DNA from: an uncultured Bacteroides sp.
Lineage (GTDB): Bacteria; Bacteroidota; Bacteroidia; Bacteroidales; Bacteroidaceae
Reading direction: 5' to 3'
DNA: 64,000 nt
Assembly: GCA_958477465.1 (NCBI GenBank)
Contig: CAUEFX010000005.1
Span: 66,223-130,222, forward strand
Part shown: piece after piece, positions 36,024-44,855 of the stretch
Layout: each line of letters opens with the position of its first letter
Position numbering within the stretch: the stretch's first letter is position 1
Notes under the pieces: generated by a model
Database searches by the model: none
Told to the model about the DNA's origin: nothing
Seen by the model: the letters and a program-made list of their open reading frames with translations, nothing else
Made by a program: the position numbers and the translations under genes

Positions 36024-36872
36024 ATGAAAGACCAAATCCCCAAAATAGATTTACCGGAAGAATGGGTTGTTGCCGGAACGGAAATACAAAAAGAACTGCT
36101 TAGCTTATATACAAACTATCCGGTGTGCCTAAAATGTGAAATGCTGGTGCTTTGTATGGAAGGTGAAATAGAAGCGACGGTCAATATAAACAAGATACAT
36201 GTACAAGCCAATGATCTTGTGGTATTAATGCCGGGTAGCATCTTCCAGATTCATAAAGTGGAAGGGAAGCTGAAAATATACGCAATGGGATTTTCGCGTA
36301 CATATATCGAACGGAGTAACCAGATACAGAATACATCGGAAATGCTCTATTTGGCATTGGGCAGGTATAAACTGTCTCTTCCGTCTGCAAGCGCAAATAT
36401 GCTTGAAGAGTTCTTCCTCTTCCTGATCAAGGTCTATGAATTTGTAAGTGAAGAAAACAGAATGAAGATGACCGACAACCTGTACAAGGATGCTCACACA
36501 TACATTTCTATATTATATAAGGATAAAGCGGAAAATCAGACCCCGAATTCAAAAAGTGAGCTGCTTTGCCGGAATTTTGTACAGCTGGTGCTTTGTCATT
36601 ATGCAAAGAATAGGAATGTGGCATGGTATGCTCAAAAATTAGGCATTACGCATGCCTATCTCTGTTCCATTGTAAAGAAAGTCACCGGAAACACTTGTGT
36701 ATATTTAATCTCATGCATGGTTATCATGGACGCGAAGTCGCAGTTGAAACTTACCAATCTATCCATTCAGGAAATTTCTGATTCTCTGAATTTTGCCGAT
36801 ATTTCATTTTTCGGGAAATACTTCAAGCGATATACCGGTATGAGTCCGTTGGAATATAGAAATAAAGGATAG
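36024..36872 (+). CDS. AraC family transcriptional regulator
   Basis: This 282-residue cytosolic regulator has a cupin-like sensor half at about 25-130 (LVLCMEGEIEATVNINKIHV, LVVLMPGSIFQIHKV). The C-terminal AraC DNA-binding region contains two helix-turn-helix motifs, AQKLGITHAYLCSIVKKVTG and IQEISDSLNFADISFFGKYF, and ends FKRYTGMSPLEYRNKG. Divergent placement makes it the probable regulator of the DUF4493 operon. The signal is unknown. Confidence 0.88.
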   Translation: MKDQIPKIDLPEEWVVAGTEIQKELLSLYTNYPVCLKCEMLVLCMEGEIEATVNINKIHVQANDLVVLMPGSIFQIHKVEGKLKIYAMGFSRTYIERSNQIQNTSEMLYLALGRYKLSLPSASANMLEEFFLFLIKVYEFVSEENRMKMTDNLYKDAHTYISILYKDKAENQTPNSKSELLCRNFVQLVLCHYAKNRNVAWYAQKLGITHAYLCSIVKKVTGNTCVYLISCMVIMDAKSQLKLTNLSIQEISDSLNFADISFFGKYFKRYTGMSPLEYRNKG

Positions 36873-36877
36873 CGTAT

Positions 36878-37000
36878 TTATTTTGCCAATCGCTCTTGCC
36901 AACCGTCTTTGAGATCTTGTATAAAGGCATGTACGGCATTTCCCGTCTGTCTTTCCGGGTGGAGGTTAAGTTGAAATGGGGGGAAGAAGGGAGGAAAGGC
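36878..37000 (-). pseudogene. Possible decayed gene C-terminus
   Basis: The minus strand reads in frame to a TAA at 36878-36880 with protein-like end HPERQTGNAVHAFIQDLK and then DGWQERLAK. No start codon or upstream coding sequence is visible, so if real this is a remnant tail. Family is not recognised. Confidence 0.25.
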
Positions 37001-37043
37001 CGGAATAAGCAAAGAAGGAATTCTGTAAAATTAAAAACAGTTT

Positions 37044-37076
37044 TTTGGTTATATATGAAATTAAAAATTATTTTTG
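37044..37076 (+). promoter_or_regulatory. Promoter of the SLC13 gene
   Basis: A -33-like TTTG (37044-37047) and a -7 box TATTTTTG (37069-37076) are separated by 21 bases, close to the usual 19-20. The start codon is 36 bases downstream. Confidence 0.55.
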
Positions 37077-37112
37077 CAGACGTTTTTTTTAATTTCATCT
37101 TAACCTAATATT

Positions 37113-38627
37113 ATGTACAAAATTTTTCATGGCTTCCATTTAGTGGAAGTTTATCAGGATTTAAAGAAAGCCAAACGCTTGGCAAAGAATCAGACAGTAA
37201 CCCGATGTGTAAAACTGACCATAGCCATCACCATCTCCCTTATTTTATGGTTTCTTCCCATTGATGCATTTGGAATAGCAGACTTGACGGTCATAGAACA
37301 AAGGCTTATTTCAATTTTTATTTTTGCTACTCTCATGTGGGTGTTCGAGGCTATTCCGGCATGGACTACTTCGGTGCTGATCGTTGTATTACTATTGCTT
37401 ACCGTTTCCGATAGTAGTTTATGGTTCTTAATGCAGGATATTCCTGCAGAAGAATTTGGAAAAACGGTCAAATACAAATCTATTATGCATTGTTTTGCCG
37501 ATCCTATCATCATGCTGTTCATTGGCGGATTTATTCTCGCTATTGCAGCAACCAAAAGTGGATTGGATGTATTGTTGGCACGAGTGATGTTGAGACCTTT
37601 CGGTACGCGGTCACAATATGTACTGTTGGGATTCATCCTCGTTACCGCCGCATTCTCAATGTTTCTTAGTAATACCGCTACCGCTGCCATGATGCTTACT
37701 TTCCTGGCTCCCGTGTTGAAAGCGCTTCCGGCAGATGGAAAAGGAAAGATCGGATTGGCCATGGCTATACCTGTGGCAGCCAATGTGGGCGGTATGGGAA
37801 CTCCTATCGGTACGCCGCCCAATGCCATTGCTTTAAAATACTTGAATGACCCGGAAGGCTTAAACCTGAATATCGGCTTTGGAGAATGGATGAGCTTTAT
37901 GTTGCCTTATACCATAGTGGTATTGTTTATCACCTGGTTTGTACTCTTGCGGCTGTTTCCATTCAAACAAAAGACTATCGAACTGCGAATTGAAGGGGAG
38001 GTAAAGAAGGATTGGCGCTCTATCGTTGTTTATGTCACTTTTGCCATAACGGTTTTGTTGTGGATGTTCGACAAATTTACGGGAGTGAATTCCAATGTAG
38101 TGGCAATGATCCCGGTAGCAGTGTTCTGTGTAACAGGGGTTATTACCAAACGCGATCTGGAAGAGATCAGTTGGAGTGTGCTCTGGATGGTTGCCGGTGG
38201 TTTTGCATTGGGTGTGGCCTTGCAAGAGACCGGACTGGCAAAACACATGATTGAATCCATCCCATTCAGCACATGGCCCCCTGTATTGATGATTGTCGGC
38301 TCTGGGCTGATTTGCTATGCTTTGGCTAACTTTATTTCACATACGGCTACTGCAGCGTTGCTTGTTCCTATTCTCGCTATTGCCGGAACCAGTATGCGTG
38401 AAAACCTGTCATCGCTGGGAAGTGTAGAAACTTTGTTGATTGGAGTGGCAATCGGATCATCGTTAGCCATGATATTGCCAATTAGTACACCGCCTAATGC
38501 TTTGGCACATGCCACAGGAATGATTCAACAAAAAGATATGGAGAAAGTAGGTGTAATCATGGGAGTCATCGGACTGATACTGGGATATACCATGTTGGTT
38601 ATACTTGGATCCAACAAGCTGTTGTAA
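37113..38627 (+). CDS. SLC13/DASS family sodium-coupled carboxylate transporter
   Basis: This 504-residue inner-membrane protein has about 11-12 helices. Both substrate-binding Ser-Asn/His-Thr motifs of the divalent anion:sodium symporter family are present in the two inverted halves: FLSNTATAAMM near 190 and ISHTATAALLVP near 410. TPIGTPPNAIAL and ILPISTPPNALAHATGM form the sodium and carboxylate sites. Likely substrates are C4-dicarboxylates such as succinate or fumarate, but sulfate or citrate cannot be excluded. It is a single-gene unit. Confidence 0.9.
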   Translation: MYKIFHGFHLVEVYQDLKKAKRLAKNQTVTRCVKLTIAITISLILWFLPIDAFGIADLTVIEQRLISIFIFATLMWVFEAIPAWTTSVLIVVLLLLTVSDSSLWFLMQDIPAEEFGKTVKYKSIMHCFADPIIMLFIGGFILAIAATKSGLDVLLARVMLRPFGTRSQYVLLGFILVTAAFSMFLSNTATAAMMLTFLAPVLKALPADGKGKIGLAMAIPVAANVGGMGTPIGTPPNAIALKYLNDPEGLNLNIGFGEWMSFMLPYTIVVLFITWFVLLRLFPFKQKTIELRIEGEVKKDWRSIVVYVTFAITVLLWMFDKFTGVNSNVVAMIPVAVFCVTGVITKRDLEEISWSVLWMVAGGFALGVALQETGLAKHMIESIPFSTWPPVLMIVGSGLICYALANFISHTATAALLVPILAIAGTSMRENLSSLGSVETLLIGVAIGSSLAMILPISTPPNALAHATGMIQQKDMEKVGVIMGVIGLILGYTMLVILGSNKLL

Positions 38628-38664
38628 ATAATCTCTTTTAATAGGAAAGGCCCTGTAGGAATAA

Positions 38665-38847
38665 TCACCACAGAGTACACAGAGGAACACAGAGTAATGT
38701 TTTGCGGGAATTCTTTTTGTTCAGAGTTGCTAATTTATACGCATAACGTAATGTTAAATTCCCAAGTATAAAAACTGAGTCATTATGATTCCAAAAACAT
38801 ACTGGCAAAAAATGTTACTCTGTGTTACTCTGTGTACTCTGTGGTGA
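38665..38847. repeat. 33-bp inverted repeat with 117-bp loop
   Basis: Arms at 38665-38697 and 38815-38847 are inverted copies with one mismatch. Each arm is itself built of three CACAGAGTA-like units. The loop has no gene. It may be a miniature mobile element or a large transcription-stop structure after the SLC13 gene. Confidence 0.75.
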
Positions 38848-38875
38848 ATAAAAGGGGATATGGTAGCGTATAGGC

Positions 38876-38942
38876 AAAAAAAAAAGGAGCAACGCCTTGC
38901 TCCAACCTTTGTTAACCTTAAATCTAATACTATGAAAAACAC
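38876..38942 (-). ncRNA. Small RNA unit, copy 1
   Basis: The minus strand has an intrinsic terminator (GGAGCAAGGCGTTGCTCC, positions 38903-38886, then ten T) and about 40 conserved bases before it. It is driven by a complete promoter at 38947-38977. The same sequence recurs at 39481 and 63675. The predicted transcript is about 65-70 bases. Transcription is inferred from sequence only. Confidence 0.6.
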
Positions 38943-38946
38943 GTTG

Positions 38947-38977
38947 CAAAGATACGGACATTAGCGAAATCTGCAAA
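38947..38977 (-). promoter_or_regulatory. Promoter of small RNA copy 1
   Basis: On the minus strand TTTG, exactly 19 bases, then TATCTTTG: the full Bacteroides promoter consensus. Confidence 0.7.
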
Positions 38978-39241
38978 TTATCCAAGTAAAAAAGTATGTT
39001 TTATAACATCGTTTAAGAAAATGTGCTCTCTGATTAATACTTGATAAGAATTATGAGCCAGTTTTACTTCTTTGTTACCTGAAAATACTTATCGGCAATG
39101 AAAGGGGCTGTTTGTAAGTTTTTCGGATGATCGTAAATTATAAATAAATGGATAAACTCTATTTCTTATGTTGAAAATTGATGACATTTTGGTGTCTTTG
39201 TAAGGCACTGAGTATGAGTGTGTTATGTTTTCGTATATTTT

Positions 39242-39320
39242 CTCGTAGAGGAACGAGGTGAAACTCTACGAGGAACGGGTCGAAACTCTACGAGAAACCG
39301 GGCGAAACTCTACGAGAAAT
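39242..39320. repeat. 22-bp tandem repeat, three copies
   Basis: GAAACTCTACGAG recurs at an exact 22-base period (CTCTACGAG at 39264, 39286 and 39308) with variable bases between. It is preceded by the inverted form TCTCGTAGAG at 39242-39251. No gene overlaps. Confidence 0.7.
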
Positions 39321-39480
39321 AAGTTGAATATTCGCAATATATAACAATGGTAATGGAGAGAGAAACGGGGGTGCCGGTTTAATGTAACAAAAAATGAATA
39401 GATTGAAGAGGTAAGTGAAATAGAAGTAAATCGGGCTATAAGTGGACTTTGTGGAAATGATAAAGGTAATGTACGGACAT

Positions 39481-39544
39481 AAAAAAAGGAGCAACGCCTT
39501 GCTCCAACCTTTGTTAACCTTAAATCTAATACTATGAAAAACAC
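39481..39544 (-). ncRNA. Small RNA unit, copy 2
   Basis: This is a direct-orientation copy of the unit at 38876, with terminator stem at 39488-39505 and seven T after it on the minus strand. The transcribed part is nearly identical to copy 1, while flanks and the -7 spacer bases differ. Confidence 0.6.
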
Positions 39545-39548
39545 ATTG

Positions 39549-39579
39549 CAAAGGTACTGCTTTTAAGCATATCTGCAAA
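39549..39579 (-). promoter_or_regulatory. Promoter of small RNA copy 2
   Basis: On the minus strand TTTG, 19 bases, then TACCTTTG. Confidence 0.7.
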
Positions 39580-39730
39580 TAATCCAAATAAAAACAGGTG
39601 TTTTATAACATGTTTTAAGGATGGTGCGTAGGTTGTTAATACTTTGAAGGGGCATTTAAAGACTTTTTGGCTATAGAATATCCCAAATAAATCTTGCCAT
39701 TACCGGGATGGTAGATTTATTGGAAATCCG

Positions 39731-39738
39731 TATCTTTG
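39731..39738 (+). promoter_or_regulatory. -7 box of mutS
   Basis: TATCTTTG lies 67 bases before the start. The leader contains degenerate repeats of TGAATCATTGAA. Confidence 0.55.
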
Positions 39739-39805
39739 CACACTGAATCATTGAATTCTGAATCACTGGATCATTGAAATTAAAAGAAAAAAGGAGACTA
39801 CACCT

Positions 39806-42421
39806 GTGAGCAACGATATCGAACTAACCCCCATGATGAAACAGTTTCTCGACCTGAAAGCAAAACATCCCGACGCGGTGATGCTGTTCCGGTGCGGAGA
39901 CTTTTATGAGACTTATTCGACAGATGCAATTATCGCGTCAGAGATACTGGGCATCACGCTGACCAAGCGTGCCAACGGAAAAGGCAAAACCATTGAAATG
40001 GCCGGATTCCCTCATCACGCACTGGATACGTATCTGCCTAAACTGATCCGGGCGGGCAAACGTGTAGCCATTTGCGACCAGTTGGAAGATCCGAAAATGA
40101 CAAAGAAACTGGTGAAACGCGGCATTACCGAATTGGTTACTCCGGGGGTGTCTATCAACGATAATGTCCTCAATTATAAAGAAAACAACTTTCTGGCAGC
40201 CGTACATTTCGGAAAAACGGCTTGTGGTATTGCCTTTCTCGATATCTCTACAGGTGAATTCCTTACGGCAGAGGGTCCTTTTGATTATGTAGATAAATTA
40301 TTGAATAACTTCGGACCGAAAGAGGTGCTTTTCGAACGTGGCAAACGGGGGATGTTTGAAGGGAATTTCGGAAATAAATTCTTTACTTTCGAACTGGATG
40401 ACTGGGTTTTTACAGAAACCAGCTCACGTGAGAAACTGTTGAAGCACTTTGAAACAAAGAATCTGAAAGGTTTCGGCGTAGAGCATCTTAAAAACGGTAT
40501 CATTGCTTCCGGGGCTATTCTGCAATACTTGGATATGACGCAGCATACCCAGATCGGACACATCACGGCGTTGTCGCGCATTGAAGAGGACAAATACGTA
40601 CGCCTGGATAAATTTACCATTCGCAGCCTGGAGCTGATCGGTAGCATGAATGATGGCGGAAGCAGCCTGCTCAATGTTATCGACAAAACCATCACTCCGA
40701 TGGGGGCCCGTATGCTGAAACGTTGGATGGTGTTTCCTCTGAAAGAGGAGAAGCCGATTAACGAACGCTTGAACGTGGTGGAATATTTTTTTCGCGAACC
40801 GGAATTTAAGGAACTGATCGAAGAGCAGCTGCACCTGATAGGTGATCTTGAACGTATCATCTCTAAAGTGGCGGTGGGGCGTGTGTCTCCCCGTGAGGTA
40901 ATACAGCTGAAAGTTGCCCTGCAAGCGATAGAGCCTATTAAAACGGCATGCCTACAGGCAGATAATGCCAGTCTGAACCGGATAGGGGAACAGTTGAACC
41001 TTTGTATTTCCATCCGCGACCGGATAGATAAAGAGGTGAACAACGATCCCCCTTTGTTGATAAATAAGGGTGGAGTTATAAAGGACGGGGTAAATGCCGA
41101 ACTGGATGAACTGCGCCGGATAGCCTATTCGGGTAAAGATTACCTTCTGCAGATACAGCAACGTGAAAGCGAACGGACCGGAATTCCGAGTTTGAAGATA
41201 GCATATAACAGTGTATTCGGTTATTATATCGAGGTACGTAATGTACATAAAGACAAGGTGCCGCAGGAATGGATCCGTAAGCAGACGCTTGTGAATGCAG
41301 AACGTTATATCACGCAGGAACTGAAAGAATACGAAGAGAAAATCCTCGGAGCAGAGGATAAGATTCTGGCGCTCGAAACACGGCTTTATACGGAACTGGT
41401 ACAGGCATTGAGCGAATTTATTCCTGCCAATCAGATTAATGCCAATCAGATTGCCCGCATCGATTGTCTGCTTTCTTTTGCCAATATAGCCCGCGAAAAC
41501 AACTATATCCGTCCTGTCATCGAAGATAATGATGTGCTGGATATCCGGCAGGGGCGGCATCCGGTCATTGAAAAGCAACTCCCCATCGGCGAGAAATACA
41601 TTGCCAACGATGTAATGCTGGACAGTACGACGCAACAGATTATCATCATTACCGGCCCGAATATGGCAGGTAAGTCTGCTTTGTTGAGGCAGACGGCCTT
41701 GATCACCTTGCTGGCACAGATCGGATCGTTTGTTCCTGCCGAGAGCGCCCATATCGGATTGGTTGATAAGATATTTACCCGCGTGGGGGCCAGTGATAAC
41801 ATCTCAGTGGGTGAATCTACTTTTATGGTAGAGATGAACGAAGCGGCGGATATTTTGAATAATGTTTCTTCGAGAAGTCTTGTGCTGTTTGATGAATTGG
41901 GGCGCGGTACTTCCACCTATGATGGCATTTCGATAGCATGGGCAATCGTGGAGTATATTCACGAGCATCCCAAAGCCAAAGCGCGTACACTTTTTGCCAC
42001 GCATTATCATGAACTGAATGAAATGGAGAAGTCTTTCAAGCGGATTAAGAATTACAATGTATCGGTGAAAGAGGTCGATAATAAGGTGATCTTCCTCCGC
42101 AAACTCGAACGTGGGGGTAGTGAGCACTCTTTCGGTATTCATGTAGCGAAGATGGCGGGTATGCCGAAAAGTATCGTAAAGCGTGCCAATGAAATTCTGA
42201 AGCAGCTTGAATCGGACAACCGCCAGCAGGGTGTCTCCAATAAACCGCTGAATGGAGTGAGTGAGAGCAGGGGAGGGATGCAGTTGAGTTTCTTCCAGCT
42301 GGATGATCCCATCCTTTGTCAGATCCGGGATGAAATACTGAATCTGGACGTGAACAACCTTACTCCGATTGAAGCGCTGAATAAGCTGAATGATATAAAG
42401 AAGATAGTGAGGGGGAAATAG
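39806..42421 (+). CDS. mutS: DNA mismatch repair protein MutS
   Basis: This 871-residue protein recognises mismatches and uses ATP to start repair. The mismatch-reading Phe-x-Glu lies in RCGDFYETY near residue 35. The core, clamp and ATPase domains follow, with Walker A GPNMAGKSALLRQ near 617, Walker B LVLFDELGRGTSTYDG and the TLFATHYHEL switch. The start is a GTG at 39806 with an unusual Shine-Dalgarno-like AAGGAG about 10 bases upstream; Bacteroides genes seldom show one. It is convergent with the SDR gene with only 10 bases between. Confidence 0.97.
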   Translation: MSNDIELTPMMKQFLDLKAKHPDAVMLFRCGDFYETYSTDAIIASEILGITLTKRANGKGKTIEMAGFPHHALDTYLPKLIRAGKRVAICDQLEDPKMTKKLVKRGITELVTPGVSINDNVLNYKENNFLAAVHFGKTACGIAFLDISTGEFLTAEGPFDYVDKLLNNFGPKEVLFERGKRGMFEGNFGNKFFTFELDDWVFTETSSREKLLKHFETKNLKGFGVEHLKNGIIASGAILQYLDMTQHTQIGHITALSRIEEDKYVRLDKFTIRSLELIGSMNDGGSSLLNVIDKTITPMGARMLKRWMVFPLKEEKPINERLNVVEYFFREPEFKELIEEQLHLIGDLERIISKVAVGRVSPREVIQLKVALQAIEPIKTACLQADNASLNRIGEQLNLCISIRDRIDKEVNNDPPLLINKGGVIKDGVNAELDELRRIAYSGKDYLLQIQQRESERTGIPSLKIAYNSVFGYYIEVRNVHKDKVPQEWIRKQTLVNAERYITQELKEYEEKILGAEDKILALETRLYTELVQALSEFIPANQINANQIARIDCLLSFANIARENNYIRPVIEDNDVLDIRQGRHPVIEKQLPIGEKYIANDVMLDSTTQQIIIITGPNMAGKSALLRQTALITLLAQIGSFVPAESAHIGLVDKIFTRVGASDNISVGESTFMVEMNEAADILNNVSSRSLVLFDELGRGTSTYDGISIAWAIVEYIHEHPKAKARTLFATHYHELNEMEKSFKRIKNYNVSVKEVDNKVIFLRKLERGGSEHSFGIHVAKMAGMPKSIVKRANEILKQLESDNRQQGVSNKPLNGVSESRGGMQLSFFQLDDPILCQIRDEILNLDVNNLTPIEALNKLNDIKKIVRGK

Positions 42422-42431
42422 AATAACTTTT

Positions 42432-43301
42432 TCACTCTATATAAATCATCTTCTTTGTCATACCCCCGTCGATTGTGATATTCTCACCATTGATAAAGTC
42501 ATTTTCTTCCTGGCTGAGGAACAGGCACATCCGGGCAATGTCCTCCGGTTTGCCTACTCGGCCCGAAGGGTGCTGTGTGTGATCTTCCGGGCGGAGTTGC
42601 TCATAATGGTTGTTCTGTATCCAGCCCGGCGCAATGGAGTTGACCGTGATATGCCATTCGGAGAGCGAGAGCGCCAATGCATGTGTCAGTGAATAAATGC
42701 CACCTTTGGATGCGGCATATCCTTCACTTCCCGGTTCACTCATCAGATAGCGGGTTGAACAGATATTAATGATTCTTCCGAATGGATTGACAGTGGCTTG
42801 AGACTTACGGTGAATGGCCAATAACCGGGAGGTGACAAATGCCGGACGTAAGTTGACTGACAGGATCTTGTCAAAATCTTCTACACTCGTTTCAGTGATA
42901 GGGGAAAATCCGCTGATACCGGCATTATTGATAAGAATATCGATATCTCCCCAAACCAGAAAAATGCGTTGCATGCAGTTTTCAAGAGCCTCCTTGTTGC
43001 TTACATCGGCCGGATAGAATACGGCTCCGGCCTCTTTGGCGGTCTGTCTGCCTGCCGTTTCGTCTCTGTCGCAAAATGCTACCCGGTATCCGGCATGGCA
43101 AAATGCTTCTACAATGGCTTTACCTATCCCTTCGGCTCCTCCGGTGACGAATACCCGTTTTTTCTGTCCTGTGGCAGATACTGCCGATTTATTTTGTAGG
43201 GCAGCACCAGTGGCCGGTCTGCCCTGTTTCTTAGCCCTTTCCCAAGCGGCTTTTCTGGCTTCATACTGTTCGTGCTGTTTTTCTATGTAATTGTCTGCCA
43301 T
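42432..43301 (-). CDS. Short-chain dehydrogenase/reductase
   Basis: This 289-residue NAD(P)-dependent oxidoreductase has a Rossmann glycine motif VTGGAEGIGKA near 53, the NNAG segment, a catalytic Ser in NICSTRY and YAASK (Tyr-x-x-x-Lys). The C-terminus FINGENITIDGGMTKKMIYIE is normal. An unusual basic, charged extension of about 45 residues precedes the Rossmann fold. Substrate unknown. It is the last gene of the ychF-panE-lgt-CAT-like-SDR operon. Confidence 0.85.
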   Translation of the reverse strand: MADNYIEKQHEQYEARKAAWERAKKQGRPATGAALQNKSAVSATGQKKRVFVTGGAEGIGKAIVEAFCHAGYRVAFCDRDETAGRQTAKEAGAVFYPADVSNKEALENCMQRIFLVWGDIDILINNAGISGFSPITETSVEDFDKILSVNLRPAFVTSRLLAIHRKSQATVNPFGRIINICSTRYLMSEPGSEGYAASKGGIYSLTHALALSLSEWHITVNSIAPGWIQNNHYEQLRPEDHTQHPSGRVGKPEDIARMCLFLSQEENDFINGENITIDGGMTKKMIYIE

Positions 43302-43330
43302 GGTCAAGTCTGTTTGTCGAGTCGTATTTT

Positions 43331-43972
43331 TTATTTCAGGAACTCTTCTACCTTTTTATAAAAGAGTGAAAGATGATGTCCGTCTATAAATCCGTGATGG
43401 ATGGTCATGGCAATCGGCATCACCAGTTTTCCTTCTTTCAATATTGCCTTTCCGGCGTTCATCAGCGGATAATTACTGCCGTGGCGGTGTTCCTGCGTGC
43501 AGGTCAGTGAGGTGAAGTATAGATCGGGAGTAGCGCTCAACAATATGACGTCGAGTAGATCCTTACCGCCCACTCTCTCCATATCATAAGGGTTTCCATC
43601 AGGATCGATGTCATTGATGATCTCTTTTGCGGTCGTATAGAAAGTATGGAAATCGGTGTTCCACGGAAAGCGGACGGTAAAGAAACGTCCGTTTTCTTTC
43701 ACCTTTATGGGAGTCAGTATATCTACATGGTCAAAATAGACCACTCTGCTATCTGCATCTATGCGAAAGCGAAACTCCGGGATTTCATTGACGGCACGTA
43801 GCACCGCATAGAGATAGTGAAGAAAGAATGATTCGCCGGCAGCTTTGGCGCGGACTTTTGCTCCGGCACATTCCACTTCGGAAGTGATAGAGATTGTAGG
43901 ATTCTGAAAGCTAAGGAAGAATTTGTAATTCTCTTTTCGTTCCCAGGTATCTATGTCTATGATATGCTTCAT
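43331..43972 (-). CDS. Chloramphenicol acetyltransferase-fold acyltransferase
   Basis: This 213-residue protein has the trimeric CAT fold, with the catalytic His in HHGFIDGHH near the C-terminus (the HxxxDG motif) and FFLSFQNPTISITSEVEC at the N-terminus. CAT enzymes acetylate chloramphenicol with acetyl-CoA, but chromosomal relatives in core operons often use other substrates. Resistance is not implied. It sits 15 bases after lgt. Confidence 0.8.
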   Translation of the reverse strand: MKHIIDIDTWERKENYKFFLSFQNPTISITSEVECAGAKVRAKAAGESFFLHYLYAVLRAVNEIPEFRFRIDADSRVVYFDHVDILTPIKVKENGRFFTVRFPWNTDFHTFYTTAKEIINDIDPDGNPYDMERVGGKDLLDVILLSATPDLYFTSLTCTQEHRHGSNYPLMNAGKAILKEGKLVMPIAMTIHHGFIDGHHLSLFYKKVEEFLK

Positions 43973-43987
43973 TTCTGGATTGCTTCT

Positions 43988-44836
43988 TTATTTTCTCTCT
44001 TCCTTCGTTTTTCTATCGTAAAAGAACATGAAGTAAACACCGATGATGACGAACGGGATGCTCAGCCATTGTCCCATGTTGAAGGTCATATTGTTTTCAA
44101 AGCTGACCTGGTTCTCTTTAAGGAATTCTACGAAGAAACGGAATGTGAAAATCGCTGTCAGGCAGAGTCCGAAGAAGAAGCCGCGATGCAGCTTTTTACT
44201 GTAGTTTTTATATAGATACATCATTACGAGGAAAAGCAGGAAGTAGGCGATTGCTTCATACAGTTGTGCCGGATGGCGGGGAAGCATGTCTACCCGTTCG
44301 AAAATGAAAGCCCAGGGCACATCGGCCGGTTTGCCGATGATTTCCGAATTCATCAGGTTGGCCAGGCGGATGCAGCAGGCGGTGATGGGGGTGGCCACAG
44401 CAATCATATCCACTACATCCATGTAGTGCATCTTGGTCTTCCGGCAATAGAGCCAGAGGGCGATCATCAGCCCCAATGTGCCGCCGTGACTGGCAAGGCC
44501 TTCATAACCGGTGAATTTCCATCCTCCGTCGGGCAGGAATCTGATGGGAAGTATCATCTCCCAGAATCCCTTGAAACTGGTCAGGTAGTTTTGCGGGTCG
44601 TAAAACAGGCAATGCCCCAGTCGGGCACCGATGAGGATGCCGAAGAAACAGTAGAAAAACAGCGGGTCGAACTTCCTCTCATCTATCTTTTTGTCACGGT
44701 ATTGATAATGAACGATGATGTAAGCCAAAAATATGCCAACCGCCCACAGCAATCCGTAATAGCGGATGGGGAGTCCGAAAAGGTTGAACAGTTCGGGACT
44801 TGGATTCCAGTTGATAGACAATAAGAAAGTGTTCAT
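43988..44836 (-). CDS. lgt: Prolipoprotein diacylglyceryl transferase
   Basis: This 282-residue inner-membrane enzyme transfers diacylglycerol from phosphatidylglycerol to the lipobox Cys, the first step of lipoprotein maturation. The Lgt signature appears as RLANLMNSEIIG, with the essential Arg and Asn, plus HPAQLYEA and FRFFVEFLKENQ. About seven membrane helices are visible. It matures the many lipoproteins of this organism. It is third in its operon. Confidence 0.96.
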   Translation of the reverse strand: MNTFLLSINWNPSPELFNLFGLPIRYYGLLWAVGIFLAYIIVHYQYRDKKIDERKFDPLFFYCFFGILIGARLGHCLFYDPQNYLTSFKGFWEMILPIRFLPDGGWKFTGYEGLASHGGTLGLMIALWLYCRKTKMHYMDVVDMIAVATPITACCIRLANLMNSEIIGKPADVPWAFIFERVDMLPRHPAQLYEAIAYFLLFLVMMYLYKNYSKKLHRGFFFGLCLTAIFTFRFFVEFLKENQVSFENNMTFNMGQWLSIPFVIIGVYFMFFYDRKTKEERK

Positions 44837-44855
44837 AACTTAATAAGATTTAATT

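Noticed and set aside
38754..38942. Protein genes across the small-RNA units
   Set aside because: Frames depend on GTG starts inside the repeat and diverge after the terminator.
39242..39320. CRISPR-like spacing
   Set aside because: Period of 22 is too short for repeat plus spacer, only three units, no cas genes.
43331..43972. Chloramphenicol resistance gene
   Set aside because: The fold is CAT but the gene is in a housekeeping operon; fold alone does not show drug use.
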